Shown: positions 7,120-14,725, numbered from the stretch's first letter. The stretch: 14,918 bases of DNA from SIG622 sp045596605 (GCA_045596605.1 JAZOCR010000114.1:1-14918), one strand, 5' to 3'. Notes: generated by a model from the sequence alone, not told the origin. Numbers and translations are program-made.

Positions 7120-7713
7120 TTACTTCTTTATAATAACAACCTCTCGGTCGTCCTCTTTCCACTCAATGCTTGCGCCAAGGTTTTCAACGATAAATCTTAC
7201 GGGAGTGTAGGTTCTGCTGTTTTCAATAAAGGCAGGGCTGTCGAGCTTTACGTCTTTTCCGTTTACCTTTGCGGTATCGGAATCAATGTAAATAAGGATT
7301 TCCGTTTCATCGTTCTTGATGGTTACTTTTCTTTCGTCATTGTCCCACTCAATAGATGCGCCAAGGTTTTCTGCAACGAATCTTGCAGGAAGCATTGTTC
7401 TGCTGTTTCTGATAATAGGTGCTACGTCGTTGCTCTTTACTTCTCCGAATACGTCCGCTTCTTTCTTATCAATAGTGAGAGTCATACGCTTTGATACTTC
7501 ATCCTTGTCAAGCCATCTTGCGTAAACTGTCGTATTGTAGTTTACTGCGGTTGTGCCAAAGAAGAATCTTTCACTGAAGGTTGCGTCCTTATACCAGCCG
7601 TCAAATACGTAGCCTTCCTTTGTGGGATTCTGGGGCTTTGTTGCCTTTGTGCCGGTTTTGATTGTCTGTATAGCAATTTCTGCTGCACCGTTGGTGTCAA
7701 AGCCTACGGTTAC
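7120..7713 (-). repeat. Stalk module, copy B (partner at 5753-6352)
   Basis: Direct repeat partner of the end of the neighbouring gene, in the same orientation and 1367 nt away. The 47-nt run 7178-7224 matches 5811-5857 exactly, and long near-identical stretches continue to about 7530. Copy B is 2 codons shorter within the Flg_new repeat. Confidence 0.85.
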
Positions 7714-9264
7714 GTTTTCTGCTTTTGCTCCCTTTACGAACTTGAATGTATACTTTCCAACGTTGTCAATGCTGAGAGTTGCAACATTTGATTTACTGTT
7801 TGCCTGCTTTATGCTGTATCCGTAATAGTCCTTTGCGGTAAAGGAGATTTGAGGATACTTGTCGTCTTCGCCTACGGGAATTTCATAGGACTTTTTGTTA
7901 GGGTCAAAGTCTGCAAAGTCGAGTCCGTCGATTTTTACGGAATAATCGCCTGCAAAGTCATAGTAGGGCACTGCAGTAACCTTTGCTTCTTCGCCGTCAA
8001 TTACGTCCCAGAGCATAAAGTAGAATATTCTGAAGGAAGCGCTTGCAGTTTCGCTGTGGTCAAATCTTATAGTGTGGGTCTTTCCGCTTTCAAGACCGGT
8101 TGCGAGAGTGTAAATCTTATGATTTGAGCTTCCGCTGTAAACGGCATCAATCATCTGCTGCTTTCCGCCGTCTATTGAATAATAAACTAAGGTACCGGGT
8201 GCCTGGTCGCCAAATGTATATGTCCACAGAGCTATATTTGCGGCGTTAAATTCAAAGGAAGCAACCGCACCGTTTGCCTTTGAGGAGGTCATTGCCGGGT
8301 GTGCGCCCTCGGTGCTCTGCCAGAATTTGCCCATATACTTGCTGTTTTCTATTTCATTTGCACCGACAAGGTCTGCGTCCATCATTTTTTCGACGGTAAT
8401 CGTGTCTTTATTTTTCTTTGCCTTTTCGCTGTAGGTGATTTCGTAGTCCTGCGCCTTGGTTTTGTCTACAAGGTCTGCAGCGGTGGGCTTATAGTCTGTA
8501 ATGAGATTTTCAGATAGGAATCTGTTTACAGTTTCACCGTATGATGCATAGCCGTTTTTGGTAGGATGTACTATATCGGTAAAGTACTTATACCATATAT
8601 CACTTGTCTGGCTGGGATAAACGTTATTATTTTCAGCATAAATTTTACGGATAAGCTCACGGCCTGCGTAAAGCACGGGAATATCGTATTTCTGTCCGAG
8701 AAGCTGGTAAGGGTATCCGAAGAATGGAATGTCGCTTTTAGCGTCGTCCTGAAGCTGATAGTTAGCACCTGTAATTACAAAAACAATATCTGCATTGGGG
8801 TTTGACGCATAGATTTTTCTTACTATTGTTTCTGCATACACGTAGTTTTCATTCTTGTTATATATTCCGTCATAGTGGTCGTTAATTGCAAACTCTATAA
8901 AGTTAAGGTCCGGTGCCTTATCCTTTATAAGCATATCGTCTGCTCTGAACACGCCGTAGATTGACCCTGTTCCGCCGATTGCCGCATTGACCTCCGTAAC
9001 CTTTGCCTGCGGGAAGTTATCCTTCAACCAATCACGGCTAAGAGCTCTCCAGGAGTATTTTTCAACGTCAGAGCCCTGAAGTCCTGTGCCTGCAGTTACT
9101 GAACCACCGAAATAGCCGACTGTAAGCTCTTTATCAATTTTAAGCTTATACAGTGTATTTACAAGATATTCGGGCTTTGCGTCTTTTGCCATTGTTATAC
9201 CTCCAATGCATGAAGCTGTGCACAGCACTGCAAGGAATGCTGACAATAATCTCTTGATTTTCAT
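7120..9264 (-). CDS. Secreted SGNH/GDSL hydrolase with C-terminal stalk module
   Basis: 714 residues from the ATG at 9264 (GGGAGG ribosome binding site at 6 nt). The 22 extra upstream codons lack signal-peptide character. Signal peptide 1-26. The SGNH domain spans about 45-255: block I FGGSVTAG with nucleophile Ser55, block II IGGTG (96-100), block III AIND with Asn128, block V DIVHP with Asp230 and His233, so the full catalytic set is present. Residues about 290-425 look like a beta-sandwich that often follows such esterase domains (LVYYSIDGG, 359-367). A linker, a Flg_new repeat (518-584) and two Cu-amine-oxidase-like stalk domains (about 593-714) follow. Family members remove acyl groups from glycans or other surface polymers; the substrate here is unknown. 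It lies between an LtaS-type gene and a stalk protein, suggesting an envelope role. Confidence 0.92.
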   Translation of the reverse strand: MKIKRLLSAFLAVLCTASCIGGITMAKDAKPEYLVNTLYKLKIDKELTVGYFGGSVTAGTGLQGSDVEKYSWRALSRDWLKDNFPQAKVTEVNAAIGGTGSIYGVFRADDMLIKDKAPDLNFIEFAINDHYDGIYNKNENYVYAETIVRKIYASNPNADIVFVITGANYQLQDDAKSDIPFFGYPYQLLGQKYDIPVLYAGRELIRKIYAENNNVYPSQTSDIWYKYFTDIVHPTKNGYASYGETVNRFLSENLITDYKPTAADLVDKTKAQDYEITYSEKAKKNKDTITVEKMMDADLVGANEIENSKYMGKFWQSTEGAHPAMTSSKANGAVASFEFNAANIALWTYTFGDQAPGTLVYYSIDGGKQQMIDAVYSGSSNHKIYTLATGLESGKTHTIRFDHSETASASFRIFYFMLWDVIDGEEAKVTAVPYYDFAGDYSVKIDGLDFADFDPNKKSYEIPVGEDDKYPQISFTAKDYYGYSIKQANSKSNVATLSIDNVGKYTFKFVKGAKAENVTVGFDTNGAAEIAIQTIKTGTKATKPQNPTKEGYVFDGWYKDATFSERFFFGTTAVNYNTTVYARWLDKDEVSKRMTLTIDKKEADVFGEVKSNDVAPIIRNSRTMLPARFVAENLGASIEWDNDERKVTIKNDETEILIYIDSDTAKVNGKDVKLDSPAFIENSRTYTPVRFIVENLGASIEWKEDDREVVIIKK

Positions 9265-9301
9265 AAGTTTCCTCCCAAAAATTGTTTTACTTGCACAAAA
9301 G

Positions 9302-9330
9302 ATTATACCATAACGTGCATTTTTTATCAA
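9302..9330 (-). promoter_or_regulatory. Sigma-A promoter of the SGNH hydrolase gene
   Basis: On the - strand TTGATA (9325-9330), 17 bp, then a perfect TATAAT (9302-9307) preceded by TGG, i.e. an extended -10. The start site would be near 9295, about 30 nt before the ATG at 9264. Confidence 0.88.
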
Positions 9331-9359
9331 TACTAAAGATAACTTTAAATGGAAATAAA

Positions 9360-9396
9360 ATGTAAAAACTGCTCCGTATTTACGAAACAGTTTTTT
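9360..9396 (-). terminator. Terminator of the LtaS-family gene
   Basis: A 13-pair stem (9364-9376 with 9383-9395, two of the pairs G-U on the - strand) closes a 6-nt loop. The - strand continues TTTTTACATTTTA. It lies 22 nt past the stop codon at 9417 and is clear of the next promoter at 9302-9330. Confidence 0.75.
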
Positions 9397-9416
9397 AGTG
9401 CCTTTTATATTCCTTT

Positions 9417-11462
9417 TTAACTTTGATAAACTTTGCTATAATAGTCCTTATACAGCATTTTCTCCGAGAGGGTGAACTTATTGCGCACCTCAATCTGTAG
9501 GCGGTCAACGTACCCCTCGGGAAGCTCGGTAGTTCCATTCCTCAGAACCGTTTCTCCGTTTGTGCAATTATAATATACCTTATCCGTAACAAAGCTGCGG
9601 TCGGCAAGCACTGCAATATGGTCGCCCTCGGCAAAAATATCCTTTCCAATGAGCAGCCTTGAATCATATTCAAGACCGAGAAGATTGGAAAGTGTAGGAA
9701 GAATATCCAGAGAACAGCAGGTTGTGTCAACAACTACCGGCTCTGTCATAGATGCGCTCCAGAGAAGGAAGTCCGAGCGGTATTTATCAAGATGCTCATC
9801 AAGAGTTTTGCCTGAAAGCTCTGAAAGTCCGGAGATGCCAAGGGGATAGGGATAGTGGTCGTTAGTAAGCGCAATGAGTGTGTTTTCAAGCACCCCTGCC
9901 GTCTCCAGCTCATTTAAAAGATAGGTAAGCGACGCTTCAAGCTCAAGCTGGCACGCAACGTAGGCTTTTACAGCATTTGAATAGGGCAGCTCCGCTACAA
10001 GCGCCTTGTTTTTGCTTGCCATGGTGTTACTTGAAAAGACGTAGGGCATATGTCCGCTGAAGGTGAGAAAATATGCGTGGAAGGGTTTTACATTTCCATT
10101 TTCGTCCTTCCCGAGAAGCAGTGGCAACGTCTGCTCCATCATACTTACGTCTGACGTTGGCCAGTCATTTACAACCTTAAGACCTCTGTACATCGCCTTG
10201 AAATCATAGCCGAGATTTGTGTGCGTCATATGTCTTCCGTAGTAGTCGTATTTATAATTATGGAATGCATAGGAATTTGCGCCCATGTTAGAAAACTGCT
10301 TTCCAAGGCTGAAGGGAAAATGGTTTTCCTTTGAAACGGTAAAGCTGTTATAGCTGTAAAAGTTGTTCCAGCCCTTGCCGAGAAGTGAGGTATCCGGGAT
10401 AAGTCCCGTAAGAATTGCGTACTCGCCGTTTGAGGTATTATCGCAGACTGTGTTATAAAAGTCATTGAACACAAAGCCCTCGTTTGCCATTTTGTAAAGC
10501 GTGGGGGTAAGCTCCTTGTCAATTACGTAACCGGAAAAGGACTCTGCGCATATAAGAATAAGGTTGTAATCCTTGAATTTCCCGGTATACTCATTCTGCT
10601 TTGTGCCGCTTTGCACTTTGAAATAGCTGTGAAGCTCTTTTATTTCCTTATCTGTTTCCGAAGAAAAAAGACTGTCAAAATCTATATCCGTATTATTGTA
10701 CTCGTATTCTATTACCTCTACCTCAGGCTCTTTTTCCTCTGTATCGGTTTCATCTTCAGCATCGGTTTTATCCTGCGCATCATCGGGCAGGAAAATAACC
10801 TCGCTGTCCTTTGTTCCGAATATAAGACCACGCAGCTCAAGGCGAAGCGAAGTAAGTACTCCGAAATCCTTTTCGCTCATTGCAAGAACGAAGGTATTAT
10901 TGTATATGTCATAGGGAGAATAGAGCTGTTTTCCCGCAAAGCCGAGAGAAGCGACGGTGCAGAAATGAAGCACGAAAAAGAAAACAAGCTCAAGGGCAAA
11001 TGCTCCGATACGGGTTCTTTTACTTTTAAGCTTTACCTTCAGATTTACAATAACAAGTGCAATTATCGGCAAAAGAAGAAGCAAAATGCCACCAAGGCTT
11101 TCTATTATTTTTAGTCTTGCCGCCTCACCGAAGCTCTCCATTGCATCTGCGCCCATTGCAAGCTGAATAACCGACATGAAGGAATTGCAGAAGCGGTAAT
11201 AAACAAGCTGAACTGCAAAAACAATAAACAGTGCCGCTGAAAAAACAAAGGACAAAACAGTTCTTGCCTTTTTACCGAAAAGGGTGCAGACCGACGACAA
11301 AAGAAATGCAGTGCTAAGTGCAAAAAGCACCATAAAAATCGGCACGCCGGACTTTACTCCCAGTGAGAAAAAGCGAACTGTAAGCTCGGAAAAAACAATA
11401 TTCAGAAAAAAGTATAAAAAATATACTGATTTAGTTTTTAAGGTTTCAAAATCAAGTTTCAT
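9417..11462 (-). CDS. LTA synthase-family membrane sulfatase-fold enzyme
   Basis: 681 residues from the ATG at 11462 (AGGAGGT ribosome binding site, 6 nt). The upstream extension runs through the promoter and is not coding-like. Residues 1-180 hold about five membrane helices (roughly 13-33, 40-62, 68-90, 122-142, 155-175). A linker with an acidic run (227-254) leads to the extracellular alkaline-phosphatase/sulfatase domain (about 298-620). Residues matching LtaS: metal ligand Glu307 in ICAESFSG, catalytic Thr343 in CDNTSNGEYAI, His471 in FSGHMPY, Asp535 and His536 in LTNDHYPYP. LtaS moves glycerol phosphate from phosphatidylglycerol onto a growing lipoteichoic acid chain; relatives prime chains or modify glycans, so the exact reaction is uncertain. 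It is transcribed alone, upstream of the SGNH hydrolase. Confidence 0.92.
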   Translation of the reverse strand: MKLDFETLKTKSVYFLYFFLNIVFSELTVRFFSLGVKSGVPIFMVLFALSTAFLLSSVCTLFGKKARTVLSFVFSAALFIVFAVQLVYYRFCNSFMSVIQLAMGADAMESFGEAARLKIIESLGGILLLLLPIIALVIVNLKVKLKSKRTRIGAFALELVFFFVLHFCTVASLGFAGKQLYSPYDIYNNTFVLAMSEKDFGVLTSLRLELRGLIFGTKDSEVIFLPDDAQDKTDAEDETDTEEKEPEVEVIEYEYNNTDIDFDSLFSSETDKEIKELHSYFKVQSGTKQNEYTGKFKDYNLILICAESFSGYVIDKELTPTLYKMANEGFVFNDFYNTVCDNTSNGEYAILTGLIPDTSLLGKGWNNFYSYNSFTVSKENHFPFSLGKQFSNMGANSYAFHNYKYDYYGRHMTHTNLGYDFKAMYRGLKVVNDWPTSDVSMMEQTLPLLLGKDENGNVKPFHAYFLTFSGHMPYVFSSNTMASKNKALVAELPYSNAVKAYVACQLELEASLTYLLNELETAGVLENTLIALTNDHYPYPLGISGLSELSGKTLDEHLDKYRSDFLLWSASMTEPVVVDTTCCSLDILPTLSNLLGLEYDSRLLIGKDIFAEGDHIAVLADRSFVTDKVYYNCTNGETVLRNGTTELPEGYVDRLQIEVRNKFTLSEKMLYKDYYSKVYQS

Positions 11463-11484
11463 CGTCTTACCTCCTGACCTAATA

Positions 11485-11513
11485 AATTTAGCACAATTGG
11501 GATATTTTGTCAA
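11485..11513 (-). promoter_or_regulatory. Sigma-A promoter of the LtaS-family gene
   Basis: On the - strand a consensus TTGACA (11508-11513), 17 bp, then TAAATT (11485-11490) with a TGC extension. The start site would be near 11478, leaving a leader of only about 16 nt that is mostly the ribosome binding site. Confidence 0.78.
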
Positions 11514-11551
11514 GGGGATTTTGGGTTTGTGTTTTAAATATAAATTATAAA

Positions 11552-11586
11552 GAGTCATAAAGATTCTGTAAGAATTGTTAAGACTC
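11552..11586. promoter_or_regulatory. 35-bp imperfect dyad between divergent promoters, possible operator
   Basis: Symmetric about 11569: GAGTC (11552-11556) mirrors GACTC (11582-11586), ATTCT (11563-11567) mirrors AGAAT (11571-11575), and 3 of the 6 intervening positions also match, giving 13 of 16 paired positions per arm. It lies outside both predicted transcripts, 17 bp upstream of one -35 box and 38 bp upstream of the other, so a DNA-binding site is more likely than an RNA hairpin. No binding protein is known. Confidence 0.4.
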
Positions 11587-11603
11587 CTAAGATTGCGGAA
11601 ATA

Positions 11604-11632
11604 TTGACAGTTTAAATGATTTATGCTACAAT
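11604..11632 (+). promoter_or_regulatory. Sigma-A promoter of the AT-rich gene pair
   Basis: Consensus TTGACA (11604-11609), 17 bp, then TACAAT (11627-11632) with a TGC extended -10. The start site would be near 11639, giving a leader of about 16 nt before the ATG at 11655. This placement argues against the longer in-frame start at 11616, which falls within the promoter. Confidence 0.85.
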
Positions 11633-11654
11633 AATAAAAATGCGAGGTGAGCAA

Positions 11655-12200
11655 ATGGAACATTTTTTTGAATTGATTGCTGAATTATTGTTTGGATTGG
11701 CAAAAAGCAAACCCGATAAAATGCCAACTGATATTTCATATAATCCCCGTTTTATAGTCAGGCATCCTGCAAAGAAAAATATTGTCAGAATTTTTGCGAC
11801 ATTAATTATTATTGCCGTGTTTTCATTGCTTTGGATATTTGTTGATCATGATACTCGACTCTTGTATATAATATTTATTATCCTATTCGGTGTTTTGTTA
11901 ATCTTAACTTTAATTGCTTTTTCTTTTCGTTGTTATGTTACAGAACAGCATATCAAAAAGAGCTATTGGGGATTGTTTAGTAAATATATCGAATGGGACA
12001 AAATTTCGTGTATAAAAGTTGTTGAGAAAACAGATGAAAAAAGTGTTATTATTGCGATTTATAACGACGACGGCAAATGTGTAATCGATTTGAACACCGA
12101 TATGGAGAATGTTTGGTATATTGTGAAAATGGCAGAAGTAAAAAACATCACAGTAAAACATGAAAAGGATTTAACATTAAAACAAATATCTCATCTTTGA
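11655..12200 (+). CDS. Two-TM membrane protein with PH-like C-terminal domain
   Basis: 181 residues from the ATG at 11655 (GAGGTGAG about 5 nt upstream). An N-terminal stretch (about 1-42) with an amphipathic start precedes two membrane helices (about 43-63 and 68-91). A C-terminal domain of about 80 residues follows in an alternating strand pattern (YVTEQHIKKSYWGLFSKYIE, then WDKISCIKVV and a final helix). This order resembles the bacterial PH-like domain found after a TM pair in several DUF families; that is pattern recognition and not certain. No catalytic residues are obvious. The gene is distinctly more AT-rich than its neighbours and has its own strong promoter. The downstream zinc-ribbon gene follows after 35 nt without a terminator, so the two form an operon. 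Function unknown. Confidence 0.8.
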   Translation: MEHFFELIAELLFGLAKSKPDKMPTDISYNPRFIVRHPAKKNIVRIFATLIIIAVFSLLWIFVDHDTRLLYIIFIILFGVLLILTLIAFSFRCYVTEQHIKKSYWGLFSKYIEWDKISCIKVVEKTDEKSVIIAIYNDDGKCVIDLNTDMENVWYIVKMAEVKNITVKHEKDLTLKQISHL

Positions 12201-12235
12201 TAAAAATATTGGGTATTACATAACAGGGAGGTATT

Positions 12236-12514
12236 ATGTCACATAGCAAATATAACAAACGAGGTCATTCATTATATTTAGACAAATGGAATCCCAATGC
12301 AAAAAAGTATATTAATGAATGTAAAATATGCGGATACAAAGGTTATAGCCCTGCCATAGAACATCCTGATTTTTTAAACGACAAGAAAAAAGACCCATTT
12401 ATATTCTCTGTTAACAAAGCAATATATGAGGAATTAACTAAAACATTTTCTATGTTGGAGTTGGATGAGCTCGGTCGTTGTAAGGATTGTGCAAGAATTC
12501 AAAATAAAGAGTAA
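12236..12514 (+). CDS. Small four-cysteine zinc-ribbon-like protein
   Basis: 92 residues; family not recognised. Two CxxC pairs, Cys29/Cys32 (ECKICGYKG) and Cys82/Cys85 (RCKDCARI), probably bind one zinc ion. Between them lies an insertion with a likely helix (about 57-72). The N terminus is basic and has His3 and His11. The ATG has a strong GGGAGG ribosome binding site at 5 nt. It is AT-rich like the gene before it, sits 35 nt downstream and ends at a terminator, so it is the second gene of a two-gene unit. It could bind nucleic acid or a partner protein, but nothing in the sequence settles this. Confidence 0.78.
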   Translation: MSHSKYNKRGHSLYLDKWNPNAKKYINECKICGYKGYSPAIEHPDFLNDKKKDPFIFSVNKAIYEELTKTFSMLELDELGRCKDCARIQNKE

Positions 12515-12522
12515 TTAAAAGT

Positions 12523-12561
12523 AAAAAAGGACTACGACCTATGTCATAGTCCTTCTTATTT
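12523..12561. terminator. Bidirectional terminator between convergent units
   Basis: A 12-position stem with one mismatch (12527-12538 with 12543-12554, loop CTAT) is followed by CTTATTTTT on the + strand and preceded by A6 (a T run on the - strand). It ends both the AT-rich gene pair and the greA-lysS transcript. Confidence 0.88.
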
Positions 12562-14079
12562 TTAGTCAATCGGCTTCATCGTGGGGAAAAGTATAACGTC
12601 TCTTATAGACTCTGCACCCGTCATAAGCATAACCATTCTGTCGATACCTACGCCGAGACCGCCTGTGGGAGGCATACCGTATTCCAGAGCGCACATAAAG
12701 TCCTCGTCGATAAGGTTTGCTTCGTCGTCGCCTGCGGCACGAAGCTCTGCCTGACGCTCGAATCTCTTTCTCTGGTCAATGGGGTCGTTAAGCTCAGAGT
12801 ATGCGTTTCCGTATTCTCTACCTACGATAAAGAGCTCAAAACGCTCGGTGTAGTCGGGCTTGTCCGGCTTTCTCTTTGTAAGGGGAGAAATTTCAACGGG
12901 ATAGTCAATGATAAATGTCGGCTGAATGAGGTTCTTTTCAACAAATTCGTCAAAGAACAGGTTGAGAATATCGCCCTTAAGGTGATGCTCTTCATATTCA
13001 ACGCCCTTTTCCTTTGCTACTGCTCTTACTTCTTCAAGAGTATGAAGTTCATCAAAATCAACGCCGGAGAACTGCTTTACTGCTTCAACCATAGGAAGTC
13101 TTGCAAAGGGCTTTCCAAGGTCAAGCTCGTAGCCGCCGTAAGTAAGCTTTGTGCCGCCTGTTACCTTCTGGGCAACAGTTCTGAACATTTCCTCGGTGAT
13201 ATCCATCATTCCGTGGTAATCTGTGTACGCCTGATAAAGCTCCATAAGGGTAAACTCGGGGTTATGACGAACGTCGATACCTTCGTTTCTGAATACACGG
13301 CTGATTTCGTAAACTCTTTCAAAGCCGCCAACGATAAGTCTTTTAAGCGGAAGCTCAAGAGCTATTCTCATATACATATCAATGTCAAGTGCATTATGGT
13401 GAGTGATGAAAGGTCTTGCGGAAGCACCGCCTGCAATTGTCTGAAGAACCGGAGTTTCAACCTCCATAAAGCCCTTAGAATCAAGGAAGTTTCTCACTTC
13501 CTTTATAATTCTTGAACGCTTTTCAAACACGCTCTTAACCTCGGGGTTTACGATAAGGTCAACGTATCTCTGTCTGTATCTTGTTTCGGTATCTGTAAGA
13601 CCGTGGTACTTCTCAGGAAGTACACGAAGTCCCTTTGCGAGAAGAACGCATTCGGTAGCATGAACGGACTTTTCGCCCATTTTTGTTCTGAATACAGTAC
13701 CCTTAACGCCTACTATATCACCGATATCAAACTTTTTGAAAGCTCCGTAGGGCTCTTCGCCGAGGTCGTCACGGCAAACGTAGCACTGAATGTTACCGTT
13801 TCTGTCCTGCACGTTGCAGAAGGAAGCCTTACCCATTACACGCTTCGCCATAAGACGCCCTGCGATGCAAACGGTCTTGCCTTCCATTTCCTCGAAGTTA
13901 TTAATTATTTCATCTGTATGGGTATCCTGGGGATACTTTACGTTTTCAAAGGGGTCGTTGCCCGCTTCCTGAAGTGCAAAAAGCTTTTCACGTCTTACCT
14001 GCATCTGCTGATTTAATTCCTTTTCGGTAAGCACCTTTGTTTCTTCCGTATTATTGTTGTTCTTTACGTTTTCGCTCAA
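12562..14079 (-). CDS. lysS: Lysyl-tRNA synthetase, class II
   Basis: 505 residues from a TTG at 14079. The enzyme charges tRNA-Lys with lysine in the cytoplasm. The N-terminal part holds the anticodon-binding OB fold (about 65-145, around VCIAGRLMAKRVMGKASF). The class II catalytic domain has motif 1 (RSRIIKEVRNFLDSKGF, then METP-like EVETPVL), motif 2 (FERVYEISRVFRNEGI, then HNPEFTLMELY) and motif 3 (GLGVGIDRM) near the C terminus. The start is ambiguous: the TTG at 14079 has AGGACAGGA at 9 nt and gives a family-like N terminus (SENVKN); a GTG at 14106 would add 9 residues, but its AGAGG is only about 3 nt away. There is no ATG until the conserved QVRREKL region. It follows greA by 61 nt with no promoter between them, the usual Firmicutes order. 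Confidence 0.96.
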   Translation of the reverse strand: MSENVKNNNNTEETKVLTEKELNQQMQVRREKLFALQEAGNDPFENVKYPQDTHTDEIINNFEEMEGKTVCIAGRLMAKRVMGKASFCNVQDRNGNIQCYVCRDDLGEEPYGAFKKFDIGDIVGVKGTVFRTKMGEKSVHATECVLLAKGLRVLPEKYHGLTDTETRYRQRYVDLIVNPEVKSVFEKRSRIIKEVRNFLDSKGFMEVETPVLQTIAGGASARPFITHHNALDIDMYMRIALELPLKRLIVGGFERVYEISRVFRNEGIDVRHNPEFTLMELYQAYTDYHGMMDITEEMFRTVAQKVTGGTKLTYGGYELDLGKPFARLPMVEAVKQFSGVDFDELHTLEEVRAVAKEKGVEYEEHHLKGDILNLFFDEFVEKNLIQPTFIIDYPVEISPLTKRKPDKPDYTERFELFIVGREYGNAYSELNDPIDQRKRFERQAELRAAGDDEANLIDEDFMCALEYGMPPTGGLGVGIDRMVMLMTGAESIRDVILFPTMKPID

Positions 14080-14140
14080 TTTTATATTTCCTGTCCTTTC
14101 TGCCACAGGCCTCTTATGGCAAATTCCAAAGCTTCCGTTT

Positions 14141-14614
14141 TTACTTTGAGATATTTACAATCTTTATCTTAACGTCACCGCCGGGAGTTTCAACGAGAAA
14201 TTCGTCGCCGACCTTCTTGCCCAGCAGTGCCTTGCCGATAGGAGATTCGTCGGAAATTTTGAACTGAAGCGGGTCTGATTCTGTTGAACCAACTATGCTG
14301 TATTCAACCTCTTCCTCGAAGTCGTAGTCGTAAACCTTGACCTTTGAGCCGATGGTTACTTTGTCGGTAGAGGTATTTTCCTCGATTACTACGGCATTTT
14401 CAAGCTGCTGTTCAAGCTCTGCAATTTCCTTTTCGAGAAGTCCCTGATGATTTTTTGCTTCATCATATTCACTGTTTTCAGAAAGGTCGCCGAAGGCTCT
14501 TGCTTTCTTGATTTCCTCTGCCGCTTCCTTACGGCCTGTTGTCTTTAAATATTCAAGTCTTTCCTGAAGTTTTTTAAGTCCTTCCGCTGATACGTATACC
14601 TGTTTCTTCTGCAT
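14141..14614 (-). CDS. greA: Transcription elongation factor GreA
   Basis: 157 residues, the standard GreA length. It rescues backtracked RNA polymerase by stimulating cleavage of the nascent transcript. The N-terminal antiparallel coiled coil (about 10-75) carries the tip motif ARAFGDLSENSEYDEAK with the acidic pair Asp43 and Glu46 that helps hold the second magnesium in the polymerase active site. The C-terminal FKBP-like domain (80-157) contains SPIGKALLGKKVGDE. The ATG at 14614 has AGGAGG at about 10 nt; the 9 extra in-frame codons from a TTG at 14641 are not conserved in the family. It is the first gene of the greA-lysS unit behind a near-consensus promoter. Confidence 0.96.
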   Translation of the reverse strand: MQKKQVYVSAEGLKKLQERLEYLKTTGRKEAAEEIKKARAFGDLSENSEYDEAKNHQGLLEKEIAELEQQLENAVVIEENTSTDKVTIGSKVKVYDYDFEEEVEYSIVGSTESDPLQFKISDESPIGKALLGKKVGDEFLVETPGGDVKIKIVNISK

Positions 14615-14657
14615 AAGGAAAATTCCTCCTGTTTTTAACAAAAATAAGTCAAATTAC

Positions 14658-14686
14658 ATTATATATGCTATTTTACGAATTGTCAA
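14658..14686 (-). promoter_or_regulatory. Sigma-A promoter of greA-lysS
   Basis: On the - strand a consensus TTGACA (14681-14686), exactly 17 bp, then a consensus TATAAT (14658-14663). The start site would be near 14651, about 37 nt before the greA ATG. It lies just past the stop codon of the upstream YnbB-like gene. Confidence 0.92.
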
Positions 14687-14725
14687 GCGCAATTTTGTAA
14701 CAAATTAGCCTTGCAATTTCTTTTT

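Noticed and set aside
6968..7162. 65-codon upstream extension of the stalk-protein frame
   Set aside because: It covers the consensus promoter and the SGNH terminator, and the downstream ATG at 6967 has an ideal AAAGGAG and starts a clean signal peptide.
11463..11663. 67-codon upstream extension of the LtaS-type frame
   Set aside because: It spans the divergent promoter region. The ATG at 11462 has AGGAGGT at 6 nt and begins just before the first membrane helix.
14694..14704. TTTGT-A-ACAAA dyad just upstream of the greA promoter
   Set aside because: Only five bases per arm in AT-rich DNA, with no extension of the symmetry; not enough to call an operator.
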